Origin: Mucilaginibacter sp. SG564
GTDB taxonomy: Bacteria > Bacteroidota > Bacteroidia > Sphingobacteriales > Sphingobacteriaceae
Reading direction: 5' to 3'
Assembly: GCF_013149275.1 (NCBI RefSeq)
Contig: NZ_JABGNA010000004.1
Location: 248,001 to 312,000 of the forward strand
Length of the DNA stretch: 64,000 nt
Shown here: one piece after another, positions 17,655 to 26,462 of the stretch
How the letters are laid out: each line of letters opens with the position of its first letter
How positions within the stretch are numbered: position 1 is the first letter of the stretch
The notes under the pieces: model-generated
Seen by the model: the letters and a program-made list of their open reading frames with translations, nothing else
Told to the model about the DNA's origin: nothing
The model's database searches: none
Position numbers and translations under genes: made by a program

Positions 17655-18617
17655 TTAGACTACCAATCGTATTTTTTCGAGTTCATGATAAAGCTTCATC
17701 GCCTGGTGCAGGCATTGCGGTATGGGCGCGGCATCCGGTTCGGAAAAAACGGTATCGGGCCTTTTGGAATGATAACGGCTCCTTTCTTCCATGGTAGATA
17801 TATCCTGTGGGTCAAGGGTTATAAGGCTGAAAGCAGCTATTTTTTTGATCATGGGCATAGGTCCTTCGCTGTAATTAAGCAACAGGAACTTGTTATCAGT
17901 CGCTATGATCTCCAGGTATCGTTGTAAATATTTTTCGAGCACTTGCGCTATGTACAGACCCTGTGCCTGCGGTACTGCTTCTCGCTCAAACCCAAACACT
18001 TCGGGTTCTATCAGGCCCGGAACTGATTGTAATGCAGGAACCCGCCTAAGTGAGCTAAACACCTCGTTGGGGTTACGGTAGATGAGCACAAAAGGCGTAT
18101 CGGGGTAAAGCTGCCTTAATTGTTCATAAAAAAACAGGTGCCAGCTATCGGTCTTCACAAACAAATGCTGCTCGGTGCTCCTTCGTTTTTGCCCATAGTA
18201 TTTCATGGCCGCCCTTAGTAAGCGGGAAGTCGTTTGAGCAGTAAAATCACTGAGCTGATAGGGCAAGCGCAGCAGATCATCAAAAAAAGGAACTTCCGGA
18301 AGCACAAGATGCCTGGGTGATTCCGTAAGCAATTGCGAAACCAATGTGGAACCGCAGCGCGAAATATGAAAAATAAAGGCAGATGGTTCAATAGCGCTTA
18401 GGTCATGGCTCCATTCTTCAAATAAAGAGAGATCACTTACCGATGATATACCCGCATGTTCACCGTTCAATCCTTTAAGCTTTACAATGCTTTCATCAAA
18501 AAAAGGTTCGGCAAAGGGTATTTGCCGGGCATTTAACCAATGGCATTGCAATTGCCCATCCAGGTTTACCAATTTATAGGGGATCCAGTTTTTAAGTGCA
18601 AAATCAGCCATGTCCAT
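17655..18617 (-). CDS. Sulfotransferase family protein (PAPS-dependent)
   Basis: A 320-residue cytoplasmic protein expected to move a sulfate group from PAPS to a hydroxyl or amine. The 5'-phosphosulfate-binding loop is HISRCGSTL (residues 84-92), and the 3'-phosphate-binding region is YRNPNEVFSSLRR (180-192). The N-terminal 70 residues lie outside the core fold. The start ATG directly abuts the stop codon of the upstream hydroxylase-like gene (TAG immediately followed by ATG), so the two are translationally coupled; a second ATG two codons later is also possible. The acceptor cannot be read from the sequence. The partner gene suggests that a hydroxylated amino acid or peptide may be sulfated, but a carbohydrate acceptor is equally possible given the glycosidase genes downstream. 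Confidence 0.85.
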   Translation of the reverse strand: MDMADFALKNWIPYKLVNLDGQLQCHWLNARQIPFAEPFFDESIVKLKGLNGEHAGISSVSDLSLFEEWSHDLSAIEPSAFIFHISRCGSTLVSQLLTESPRHLVLPEVPFFDDLLRLPYQLSDFTAQTTSRLLRAAMKYYGQKRRSTEQHLFVKTDSWHLFFYEQLRQLYPDTPFVLIYRNPNEVFSSLRRVPALQSVPGLIEPEVFGFEREAVPQAQGLYIAQVLEKYLQRYLEIIATDNKFLLLNYSEGPMPMIKKIAAFSLITLDPQDISTMEERSRYHSKRPDTVFSEPDAAPIPQCLHQAMKLYHELEKIRLVV

Positions 18618-19316
18618 CTAAATGACCGTATGGTTACCACTCAGTTGCTGTTCCAGTTCTACCGCCAGTTTATGGGAAGCGGCTGTGTTTTGCAAACGCA
18701 GTTCGCTGATGATTCGGGGCAGATCGTCCCGCGTATGCTCTTCTTTGCAGGATATCTTGTCCGATCCATCCACAACCCGGCTAAGCCAATCATTCACCGT
18801 GCAATCCACCACCAGGTGTATGCGGTCAGTTTGCCCTTCGTTGGATACCCGGTGCGGCAAATTGGCATTGATATACCAGGCTTCGCCTTCTTGCAAGGGC
18901 ACGCGTTCATCCTCGATATAAAACAACACCTGCGGATTGGTTATCACCGGAAAATGCAAACGGGCCTCCCCTTTTTCAAAGGCCAGCTCATTATCCCGGT
19001 GCTGTTTGATCACCGCACCAGCCTCTAATTTTAAAAAACGTACCGCCATCACCGGGCAATCGAGAGTGGAAATGAGCTTGCTAACCGAAGGAAAATGCGG
19101 CATGAGTGGCGTATCCCTGAAGTCGGCATCGGTCATCAGATCGGGCGTAATGTTGGTATGGCTCCCACCCGGCGACCGCAGCGCCAATGCTGTCCAGGAA
19201 CCTTCGTAATAAGAAGTATTGAAATGCGCTTGCCATTGATGGCCGAGCTGTGCAATTTCGGCCTGCATGGCTTTTAAATCAAACGGTAAAGACAAACGGG
19301 CATAACGGATGATCAT
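18618..19316 (-). CDS. Aspartyl/asparaginyl beta-hydroxylase-like dioxygenase
   Basis: A 232-residue member of the Fe(II)/2-oxoglutarate AspH family (PF05118). Like that family it shows two iron-binding histidines: H106 in IKQHRDNE and H155 in LPHRVSNEG. It also has a 2-oxoglutarate-binding arginine, R165, in DRIHLVVDC. A third conserved segment, RLHFPVITNP, lies at 119-128. There is no signal peptide, so it acts in the cytoplasm. About 50 residues at the C-terminus, charged and helical (LPRIISELRLQN), extend beyond the catalytic fold. The gene is the first of the minus-strand run and is coupled to the sulfotransferase with no gap. Its substrate is unknown; bacterial members hydroxylate peptides, proteins or small molecules. 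Confidence 0.85.
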   Translation of the reverse strand: MIIRYARLSLPFDLKAMQAEIAQLGHQWQAHFNTSYYEGSWTALALRSPGGSHTNITPDLMTDADFRDTPLMPHFPSVSKLISTLDCPVMAVRFLKLEAGAVIKQHRDNELAFEKGEARLHFPVITNPQVLFYIEDERVPLQEGEAWYINANLPHRVSNEGQTDRIHLVVDCTVNDWLSRVVDGSDKISCKEEHTRDDLPRIISELRLQNTAASHKLAVELEQQLSGNHTVI

Positions 19317-19375
19317 GATAAAAGGTGATTAGGTTTTCTTTTTAAACGCAGCGCGTTACGCTAAGTTGCGAAATT

Positions 19376-19408
19376 TTGCGGACAGGTTTTTTATTTTTTA
19401 TATCTTTG
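19376..19408 (+). promoter_or_regulatory. Promoter of the ABC-F gene
   Basis: TTG (19376-19378) and TATCTTTG (19401-19408) match the Bacteroidota promoter form with a 22-bp spacer. The predicted transcript start is near 19414. That leaves an untranslated leader of about 108 nt before the ABC-F start, long for this window. Confidence 0.6.
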
Positions 19409-19521
19409 TCGCAATAAAAAACCCATACCCCCTCTATGTAATTAATAATTTCTTCCAGGACAAATAAACACAAGCGACGCATCAGCTGGCTTCAATTATT
19501 CACCTCTTAAGGAAAGGAATT

Positions 19522-21111
19522 ATGCTTACCCTACAAAATATTACGTATATACATCCCAACAAGGATCTGTTATTTGCAGATCTGGACCTCATCGTCAATA
19601 AACATCAAAAAATTGCCCTGGTTGGCAATAATGGCACCGGAAAATCGACCCTTTTAAAAATTTTAGCCGGAGAACTGCAACCTTTGGGCGGACTGGTAAA
19701 AGCCGATCCGAAACCCTATTATGTGCCGCAGCTTTTTGGTCAGTTTAACGACCAGAGTATAGCCCAGGCACTCGCGATAGATGGCAAACTGAACGCGCTA
19801 AAAGAAATCCTGGAAGGTCAGGTAACCGACGAAAACATGGAGTTGCTGAATGATGACTGGGCTATTGAAGAACGCTGCCGGGAAGCCCTTGCCCACTGGG
19901 GATTGGGCGATCTTGATTTGACGCAAAAAATGGCGACCCAGAGCGGCGGACAAAAAACAAAGATTTTCCTGGCCGGGATAGATATACACCGACCGGAAAC
20001 TGTTTTGTTGGACGAACCGAGCAATCATTTGGATACAAACGGCCGGAAACTCCTGTATGACTATATCACCTCAACATCCAATACCCTGATAGTAGTAAGC
20101 CACGACAGAACATTATTGAACCTGCTTGATACCGTTTGCGAATTGAGTAAACGGGGCATCACCACTTATGGCGGCAATTATGATTTTTACGCAGAGCAAA
20201 AAACGTTGGAAAGCAATGCCCTGAACCAGGATGTTAAGAGCAAAGAAAAAGCACTCCGCAAAGCAAAAGAAACAGCCAAAGAATCTATAGAGCGGCAACA
20301 AAAGCTGGACGCCCGGGGCAAAAAGAAACAGGAAAAGGCCGGAGTGCCCACCATTATGATGAACACCCTGAGGAACAGCGCCGAGAACAGTACCTCAAAA
20401 ATGAAAGGCATTCACGCCGAAAAGGTGGGTAATATTTCGCAGGAGCTGAGTCAGCTGCGGAAAGAGCTGCCCGGGATTGATAAAATGAAAATGGATTTTG
20501 ACAATTCGGCCCTGCATACCGGGAAGATATTGATCAATGCCAGGAATATTAATTTCGGATACGATGATAAACCGCTTTGGGAACAGCCTTTAACATTTCA
20601 GATCACAAGTGGCGAGCGTTTGGTGCTCCGGGGAGCCAATGGATCGGGAAAAACAACATTGATCAGAATGATGCTGGGAGAGCTGCAGCCTACCTCGGGA
20701 ACACTTGACAGAGCCACGGTAAAAACCATTTACATCGACCAGGACTATTCCCTCATCGATAATACCATCAGCGTTTACGAACAGGCACAGCAATTCAACT
20801 CGGGCGCCTTGCAAGAGCATGACATCAAGATACGCCTTAATCGTTTTTTATTTACCAAGGAATATTGGGACAAACCTTGCAAAGCTTTAAGTGGCGGCGA
20901 AAAAATGCGCCTGATGCTTTGCTCCCTAACCATCAGCAACCAGGCACCTGATGTTATGGTGCTGGACGAACCAACCAATAACCTGGATATTCAAAACATC
21001 GAAATATTAACCAACGCTATCAACGAGTACAAAGGCACACTTTTAATTATATCACACGATGAATATTTTTTAAAACAGGTAAATGCAGAACGCGCTGTTG
21101 AATTAGGCTAA
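19522..21111 (+). CDS. ABC-F family ATPase (ribosome-associated, duplicated ATPase)
   Basis: Soluble protein of 529 residues with two ABC ATPase domains and no membrane segment, so it acts on the ribosome rather than as a transporter. Walker A of domain 1 is GNNGTGKST (35-43), with signature QSGGQKTK and Walker B VLLDEPSNHLD. The inter-domain linker is lysine-, glutamate- and arginine-rich (roughly 230-310), as expected for the P-site tRNA interaction motif. Domain 2 has GANGSGKTT, signature LSGGEKMR and VLDEPTNNLD. ABC-F proteins are either translation factors (EttA, Uup) or antibiotic-protection factors; the long leader upstream fits the latter but does not prove it. The first signature has Gln in place of the usual Leu. 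CPBP protease follows 38 bp later and may be cotranscribed. Confidence 0.92.
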   Translation: MLTLQNITYIHPNKDLLFADLDLIVNKHQKIALVGNNGTGKSTLLKILAGELQPLGGLVKADPKPYYVPQLFGQFNDQSIAQALAIDGKLNALKEILEGQVTDENMELLNDDWAIEERCREALAHWGLGDLDLTQKMATQSGGQKTKIFLAGIDIHRPETVLLDEPSNHLDTNGRKLLYDYITSTSNTLIVVSHDRTLLNLLDTVCELSKRGITTYGGNYDFYAEQKTLESNALNQDVKSKEKALRKAKETAKESIERQQKLDARGKKKQEKAGVPTIMMNTLRNSAENSTSKMKGIHAEKVGNISQELSQLRKELPGIDKMKMDFDNSALHTGKILINARNINFGYDDKPLWEQPLTFQITSGERLVLRGANGSGKTTLIRMMLGELQPTSGTLDRATVKTIYIDQDYSLIDNTISVYEQAQQFNSGALQEHDIKIRLNRFLFTKEYWDKPCKALSGGEKMRLMLCSLTISNQAPDVMVLDEPTNNLDIQNIEILTNAINEYKGTLLIISHDEYFLKQVNAERAVELG

Positions 21112-21149
21112 CTATATTATATGCTATAATTTTTTCATAATATTGGTAT

Positions 21150-22067
21150 ATGAACCAGCCTGAACCAGAAAACCCTTTAGTTAACCATCCTGTTACAGAC
21201 AGACCAATTCTTCTCCAATTTGCTTACCCCGATGTAAGATCGATTTTTACACTATTTTTTGTAACCATCGGTTTTATGTTGGTTGGTGGGATATTAGGTG
21301 GCATTTTATTGGAAGCGCTTAAATATTGGGGCTTTAAATCACCCGTACTCAAATCGTTCATAGAGCTACTGTCTTATACCACGGGGTTATTATTGGCTAT
21401 CCGATACGCGATCAAAAAAAGCAAAAAACAAGGGATTTCTCCTTTCCATAACAGTTTTAATAAAATACCAGGTTGGTTGGTGCCAGTATTGATCATGAGT
21501 GCGTTGGCACTAATTGTTGGATTAGAGCGGGTATCAGATCTATTACCTATGCCCGACTCCGTGGAGAAGTTTTTTGAAAATATGATCAAAAAAGATGTTT
21601 TTTCTATTATAACATTAACTATCGCGGCCCCGGTTATAGAAGAAGTACTCTGTCGCGGTGTAATTTTAAATGGTCTGTTAAAAAACTATGCACCTCAAAA
21701 AGCTATCCTGATCTCGGCCCTGTTTTTTGCGGCTATACACATGAACCCATGGCAGGCCATACCGGCTTTTTTTGGAGGATTATTCATGGGTTGGGTTTTC
21801 TACAAAACACGATCTGTTATTCCGGGAATGATCATACATGCCACAATTAACAGTACAGCAGCCGTGCTATTATTTTTGCCGAAGAGCAAGCAAGATTTCT
21901 TATCCTTACTGGGCGAGCCCTACTATATCATACTATGTGTGCTTGCAGTGCTCATTTTTATTAGCGGGTGTATGATCATCCATAAAAAAGTTTCTGCTAT
22001 TTCCTACCAGCCGGAAGTCATATTGGATCAGGATAGTCTTCAAAATCCTGAGCCACTCATAGGATGA
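21150..22067 (+). CDS. CPBP family intramembrane metalloprotease
   Basis: A 305-residue polytopic inner membrane protein of the CAAX-protease/bacteriocin-processing family. Hydrophobic segments lie at about 32-55, 70-90, 108-125, 150-170, 185-215, 222-240 and 252-275. The conserved motifs are present: E164-E165 and R169 in PVIEEVLCRG (EExxxR), H197 in LFFAAIHMNP and H230 in MIIHATIN. These make up the expected metal site. Bacterial members have been linked to peptide processing, bacteriocin self-immunity and envelope stress, but most have no known substrate. It starts 38 bp after the ABC-F gene and is followed 40 bp later by a hypothetical gene, so the three may be one transcript. Confidence 0.9.
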   Translation: MNQPEPENPLVNHPVTDRPILLQFAYPDVRSIFTLFFVTIGFMLVGGILGGILLEALKYWGFKSPVLKSFIELLSYTTGLLLAIRYAIKKSKKQGISPFHNSFNKIPGWLVPVLIMSALALIVGLERVSDLLPMPDSVEKFFENMIKKDVFSIITLTIAAPVIEEVLCRGVILNGLLKNYAPQKAILISALFFAAIHMNPWQAIPAFFGGLFMGWVFYKTRSVIPGMIIHATINSTAAVLLFLPKSKQDFLSLLGEPYYIILCVLAVLIFISGCMIIHKKVSAISYQPEVILDQDSLQNPEPLIG

Positions 22068-22107
22068 AATAAATTTAAATACATGCGAACCAAGGGATTA
22101 TAATAAC

Positions 22108-22731
22108 ATGAAAGGCGCCATTTTCAAATCGATTTTTAATAATCATTTAAAGCAGCAATTACACACAGATAAATGGCAATACAAGAGTTCCCTTGTTTAT
22201 TCGGAGATCACATCGGGTATATTAAAAGGGTTTTGCTTTGACAGCTCAGCTTATGGTAATGACATATTTGATCTGACTGCCTTTGTTTGCCCGCTATATG
22301 TTCCCAAAAGTTACCTGGGTTTATCTTTTGGTGATACGCTACGCCCTCCGAACAAACGCCAGCGGTGGGATTATGACGCGGCCCAGGTTGAACAGCTTAG
22401 CCAGCAACTCGCAGCGGTAATGAACCAGGCCGAAAAGAAGTTTTTGTCCCGGATAAATAATGCTGCCGATTTTTACAAGTATTACAGATGGGATAAAAAA
22501 AATACTTTCCGCTATTTTGAAGCAGTGGCCTATTCGTTGGCTTATTCGGGATCAAAAAGAGCAGACAAAGAATTAAAAAATCTATTGGCCTATATCAGAA
22601 AAAACGAGGATCTAAGTGGCCAGCATGTAAGCCAAACCTATAACAATACCGAAAGGTTACTTTGGAGCGATGACCGAAAAGCGGTATTAGATGAGTGGGA
22701 ACAATATACCCGCACTGAATTAAAAATTTAA
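22108..22731 (+). CDS. Hypothetical protein, 207 residues
   Basis: I do not recognise this family. The product is soluble, without signal peptide or membrane helix. It looks alpha/beta in its first half (KWQYKSSLVYSEITSGILKGFCFDSSAY, then FVCPLYVPKSYLGLSFGDTLR). The second half is helical and charged (QVEQLSQQLAAVMNQAEKKFL and ADKELKNLLAYIRKN). The overall look resembles DUF4304-like or immunity-type small proteins that pair an N-terminal sheet with helices, but I cannot confirm this. It follows the CPBP gene by 40 bp on the same strand. Codon use looks like that of its neighbours, with no sign of transfer. The next gene is 105 bp away. Confidence 0.65.
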   Translation: MKGAIFKSIFNNHLKQQLHTDKWQYKSSLVYSEITSGILKGFCFDSSAYGNDIFDLTAFVCPLYVPKSYLGLSFGDTLRPPNKRQRWDYDAAQVEQLSQQLAAVMNQAEKKFLSRINNAADFYKYYRWDKKNTFRYFEAVAYSLAYSGSKRADKELKNLLAYIRKNEDLSGQHVSQTYNNTERLLWSDDRKAVLDEWEQYTRTELKI

Positions 22732-22836
22732 AGGATTAGACTGCTATTATCGCGAGTGGCAAGGGAGCATTAAATTTAACCCCACCTGCAACAAAGTACA
22801 ATAAATTAGTGTCATCTATACAAAACTGAATACAAA

Positions 22837-24477
22837 ATGAACCACTCCGCATTTTGCATAAAAAAACTGCTTTTCTTTATCGCCTTTTTATTTGTTTTCT
22901 CCTTTGCACAGGCCCAAACCTTGCAGGATACGCTGGCGCAAATAGATAAAATATTCAGCGCTTGTCAGCCTCAAAACCCGGGCTACGAACTGGCTATCAG
23001 CAGGAATGGGGTGGTTATTTATTCCAAGGCATGGGGAATGGCCGATCTGGAACACCAGGTTCCCTTAACCACAACATCCGTAACCGAGGCCGGATCAGTA
23101 TCTAAACAATTTACTGCAGCGGCTATTTTGCTGCTGGCGCAACAGGGTAAGCTTTCGCTTGATGATGATATCCGCAAATACCTGCCCGAAATACCCGATT
23201 ACGGCACGGTGATCAGGATAAGCAACTTACTTCATCATACCAGCGGGTTGCGCGATTGGGGCTCTGTGATGGATGTGGCCGGCTGGCCACGATCGACAAA
23301 AACATACAGCAATGATGATGTATTATATATTGTATCGCATCAAAAAGCCCTGAATAATAAACCCGGTGATGAATTTATTTACAGCAATTCAAATTTTAAT
23401 CTGCAGGCATTGATCGTTAAACGTATCACCGGCATGGAACTGGCTGAGTTTACCCGTAAATATATTTTCGAGCCCGCCGGGATGACCCATACTCAATGGC
23501 GCGACAATTTTAAACGCATCGTTGCTAACCGGGCCATGGCTTATCATACAACAGATATCGGCTACGAAACCGATATGCCCAATGAATATGCCTATGGCAA
23601 CGGCGGCTTGTTGACTACCGCCGAAGATCTGTTAAAATGGAACGCGTATTACTGGGGAGGCAAATTTGGCAGCCCTTCCCTGCTACCACAACAAATAGCT
23701 GTTGATCATCTGAATAGTGGCGCAGAAAATGCTTACGGGATGGGCTTGTTTATACAAAAAAACCGTGGATGGGATTATATTGTGCATGATGGCGCTACGG
23801 CGGGTTACCGTTCGTTGTTGTTTCACTATCCTCAGCTGCATCTGTCGGTCGCTTTTTTAAGCAACGTGTCCAATGCCGACTTTGGTCTGGTTCGACGGGT
23901 GGAGGCTCTCTTAGTTCCGGATAATGAAAAACACGCATCGCCAAAAGCTACACCTACTAAAACCTACCCTATTTCAGCCGATCAGTTAAAAGCATTTACA
24001 GGATGGTATCAAAACTCCAAAAACGGCAGTGGTCTGCAGTTGATGCTGAAAAATGATACGTTGTGCACTGCCCGCTTTAAATTCCGGCCTGTTGGGCGCA
24101 ATTCTTTTAGTGTTAATGGGGAACAGGCGATATTTAATGATAAAGGTTTTATCCACATCTCAAAAACAAAGGACACTACCATTTACAAAAAAGTAAAAGA
24201 ACCAGGCAATGGTGAGGCTTATCTCAAAGCCTATACCGGCACATATTATTCGTCCGAAACAGAAAGTAGGTATGCAGTTATAATCAAAAACGATAAACTC
24301 ACACTCCATATCGACCCGGTAAACGATCAATCTATTAATCCAACTTATTACGACGGCTTTAAAAGCGACGATGGAGGTGCTGATATATATTTTACAAGGG
24401 ACGCCAGCGATAAAATTAACGGGTTTAAAATATCTGTTAACCGGGCAAGAAATATCACCTTTACTAAGGTACAATAG
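22837..24477 (+). CDS. Serine hydrolase of the beta-lactamase/PBP4* family
   Basis: A 546-residue exported protein with signal peptide ending AQAQ (about residue 27). The class C beta-lactamase-like domain covers about 35-360 and has all three motifs: S87-V-S-K90 (SxxK nucleophile), Y182-S-N184 (YxN) and H317-D-G319 in place of KTG. A C-terminal domain (about 375-546) of lipocalin-like or DUF3471-like beta structure follows, common in this group. Such enzymes hydrolyse esters, D-amino-acid peptides or peptidoglycan fragments in the periplasm; true antibiotic resistance is unlikely from this sequence alone. It is a single gene between a hypothetical gene and a MarR regulator. No strong terminator follows. 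Confidence 0.9.
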   Translation: MNHSAFCIKKLLFFIAFLFVFSFAQAQTLQDTLAQIDKIFSACQPQNPGYELAISRNGVVIYSKAWGMADLEHQVPLTTTSVTEAGSVSKQFTAAAILLLAQQGKLSLDDDIRKYLPEIPDYGTVIRISNLLHHTSGLRDWGSVMDVAGWPRSTKTYSNDDVLYIVSHQKALNNKPGDEFIYSNSNFNLQALIVKRITGMELAEFTRKYIFEPAGMTHTQWRDNFKRIVANRAMAYHTTDIGYETDMPNEYAYGNGGLLTTAEDLLKWNAYYWGGKFGSPSLLPQQIAVDHLNSGAENAYGMGLFIQKNRGWDYIVHDGATAGYRSLLFHYPQLHLSVAFLSNVSNADFGLVRRVEALLVPDNEKHASPKATPTKTYPISADQLKAFTGWYQNSKNGSGLQLMLKNDTLCTARFKFRPVGRNSFSVNGEQAIFNDKGFIHISKTKDTTIYKKVKEPGNGEAYLKAYTGTYYSSETESRYAVIIKNDKLTLHIDPVNDQSINPTYYDGFKSDDGGADIYFTRDASDKINGFKISVNRARNITFTKVQ

Positions 24478-24551
24478 ACGGATTAGCCGGAACTTCCGTC
24501 GGCCTTGAGTAATAATCGTAATGGATCTGATAAAAATTATCATCCATGGTA

Positions 24552-24559
24552 TATATTTG
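24552..24559 (+). promoter_or_regulatory. -7 promoter box of the marR-type gene
   Basis: TATATTTG matches TAnnTTTG exactly. It ends 4 nt before the GTG at 24564, so it overlaps the longer reading frame that begins at 24546. No clear TTG was seen at -33. The position supports a start at 24564 and a nearly leaderless transcript. Confidence 0.5.
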
Positions 24560-24563
24560 TGGT

Positions 24564-25004
24564 GTGAAAATAGAAGATGAGATCAAACAGCAGCAATTCA
24601 ATGCACCCCAGCATAGGGCGGGCATGAATATCATTTTCACCGCCAACTGGCTCCTGAATGAAATTGCCGTCGCGCTAAAGCCTATCGATCTGTCTTTACA
24701 GCAACTGAACGTGTTAACCATTTTGAAAGGCCAGCCCAATCATACCGCAAACGTAAACCTGATCAGGGAGCGATTGATTGACCGGATGCCGAACGTATCC
24801 CGGATGCTGAATAAACTGATGGACAAGGGTTTTATTCAGAAGGACAGGGCTCTTTCGGATCAGCGGGTGGTATACATCAAATTAACCCCTGATGGAGAAA
24901 AGGCAGCGGTTAAAGGCCGTGAGCTTTTTGACCAGATCCACTACGGGCTGAATGATAAAGAGGCAGATCTGCTCAATGATCTTTTAGAAAAAACAAGGAA
25001 GTAA
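24564..25004 (+). CDS. MarR-family transcriptional regulator
   Basis: A 146-residue DNA-binding protein. The winged helix-turn-helix spans about 45-115: LSLQQLNVLTILKG, then the recognition helix MPNVSRMLNKLMDKGFIQK, and the wing DRALSDQRVVYIKLTPDG with the family's DxRxxxxxLT pattern. Helical dimerisation segments lie at both ends. The frame opens at ATG 24546, but a promoter box covers that codon. The GTG at 24564 (MKIEDEIKQQQF) is therefore preferred. An NADP-dependent oxidoreductase follows 65 bp downstream on the same strand; MarR plus oxidoreductase pairs usually respond to quinones, aldehydes or other electrophiles, which is the likely role here. Confidence 0.9.
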   Translation: MKIEDEIKQQQFNAPQHRAGMNIIFTANWLLNEIAVALKPIDLSLQQLNVLTILKGQPNHTANVNLIRERLIDRMPNVSRMLNKLMDKGFIQKDRALSDQRVVYIKLTPDGEKAAVKGRELFDQIHYGLNDKEADLLNDLLEKTRK

Positions 25005-25069
25005 AAAAATTTAATCAAATATAATCCATGGAATATAAATCCATGACTTATAAATTATCCCATATCATC

Positions 25070-26062
25070 ATGAACAACAAAGCAATTATATTAAACAACC
25101 GGCCATCAGGAATGCCAACAGCAAGTGATTTTAAATTGATAACTGAACCCATACCTCAAATTGGCCATGGTGAAATTTTGCTAAAAACGGTATATGTTTC
25201 GGTAGATCCGTATCTGCGGGGCAAAATGTCGGGCACCAAAACACCACGTTTTGAATTGGGTGCTCCCCTATCGTCAAAAATTATTGCCGAGGTTATGGAA
25301 TCAAAAAATGAAAATTTTTCCGTGGGTGAGCATGTGAGCCATTATCTTGATTGGAAGGAATATCTGGTATCAAACGGCGAAGGGCTTGTCAAGGTTGAAC
25401 AAACCGATGCACCATTGAGCGCTTATTTAGGGGTTTTAGGGATAACAGGCTTGTCGGCCTATTTTGCTTTGCTGGATATTGGTAAACCCAAAGCCGGGGA
25501 AACCCTGGTTGTTTCGGGCGCGGCAGGCGCCGTGGGGAGTATAGCCGGGCAAATAGGCAAACTGATGGGCTGCAGGGTAATTGGCACTGCCGGAACAGAC
25601 GAAAAAGTGGAGCTGTTAAAAACCAAATTCGGTTTTGATGAGGCTATCAACTATAAAACAACTCCGGATATGAAGGCTGCTATAGCTAAAGCATGCCCCA
25701 ATGGTGTTGACATCTATTTTGATAATGTTGGTGGCCCTGTTTCTGATGCGGTAATTGCCCATATGAACAACTATGGCCGCATACCGGTTTGCGGTTCTAT
25801 ATCCAACTACAACGATGCTGCAGAGCAAATGAGCCCCAGCTTATTGCCGCTGGTGGTTTATAAATTCCTTACCATTCAGGGCTTTCTTATAGCCGACTAT
25901 GCGCCCAGATTTCTGGAAGGTACCGCCCGGCTGTCTTCCTGGCTAAAGGAGGGAAAAATAACTTATTCAGAAACTATCCTGGAAGGCTTTGACCGCCTTC
26001 CCGAGGCTTTTATTGGTTTGTTTGAAGGCAGGAATGAAGGTAAGATGATCGTAAAGATTTAA
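25070..26062 (+). CDS. NADP-dependent oxidoreductase, zinc-independent MDR family
   Basis: A 330-residue member of the medium-chain reductase group that holds leukotriene B4 12-hydroxydehydrogenase and curcumin reductase CurA. It reduces C=C bonds of alpha,beta-unsaturated carbonyls with NADPH. The N-terminal substrate domain contains VYVSVDPYLRGKMSG, a family hallmark. The Rossmann motif VVSGAAGAVGSIAGQIGKLMG lies near residues 145-165, and DNVGGPVSDAVIAHMNNYGRI follows. Catalytic zinc ligands are absent, as expected. The frame opens at 25028, but the ATG at 25070 (MNNKAIILNNRP) matches the usual family start. It is downstream of the MarR gene and probably under its control. Confidence 0.92.
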   Translation: MNNKAIILNNRPSGMPTASDFKLITEPIPQIGHGEILLKTVYVSVDPYLRGKMSGTKTPRFELGAPLSSKIIAEVMESKNENFSVGEHVSHYLDWKEYLVSNGEGLVKVEQTDAPLSAYLGVLGITGLSAYFALLDIGKPKAGETLVVSGAAGAVGSIAGQIGKLMGCRVIGTAGTDEKVELLKTKFGFDEAINYKTTPDMKAAIAKACPNGVDIYFDNVGGPVSDAVIAHMNNYGRIPVCGSISNYNDAAEQMSPSLLPLVVYKFLTIQGFLIADYAPRFLEGTARLSSWLKEGKITYSETILEGFDRLPEAFIGLFEGRNEGKMIVKI

Positions 26063-26160
26063 TGGTATACAGATCTAAGTCGGGCTGAAATTAGTTCTGA
26101 CCCGGTTCTGTAACAAAACCCATTGATCACCATCCAATAAGCAAATCACAAAATTCTGCA

Positions 26161-26436
26161 ATGGGTAAAAAAGAAACATTTTCCATCAGTGGCGAGGCCC
26201 TGCTGGGAAAAATAAAAGAGCTGGTTCATGAAGGTAACGTGAGCCGCATCTCTATCAATGATAAACATGGTAAAGAGCTGATGAGCTTTCCATTAAGTGT
26301 GGGCCTGCTGGGTGCTATACTGGCGCCGGTATTCGCGGCTGTAGGTACACTGGCTGCCCTGGTAACCGAATGCACCATTACCGTTGAAAGAGAGGATGAC
26401 GACAATACCGAAAAAGGTGTTGAACCTACTGAATAA
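26161..26436 (+). CDS. DUF4342 domain protein
   Basis: A 91-residue small protein matching DUF4342. An N-terminal helix (FSISGEALLGKIKELVHEGNVSRI) leads into a short sheet with ISINDKHGKELMSFPLSVGL. A hydrophobic helix (LGAILAPVFAAVGTLAALVTECTI) and an acidic tail follow. Function is unknown; the hydrophobic stretch could lie on or in the membrane. It is a single gene, 98 bp after the oxidoreductase and facing a convergent gene 26 bp past its stop. The start ATG is unambiguous. Confidence 0.8.
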   Translation: MGKKETFSISGEALLGKIKELVHEGNVSRISINDKHGKELMSFPLSVGLLGAILAPVFAAVGTLAALVTECTITVEREDDDNTEKGVEPTE

Positions 26437-26462
26437 AGATATTAATTCCCGGGTGAACGCGC

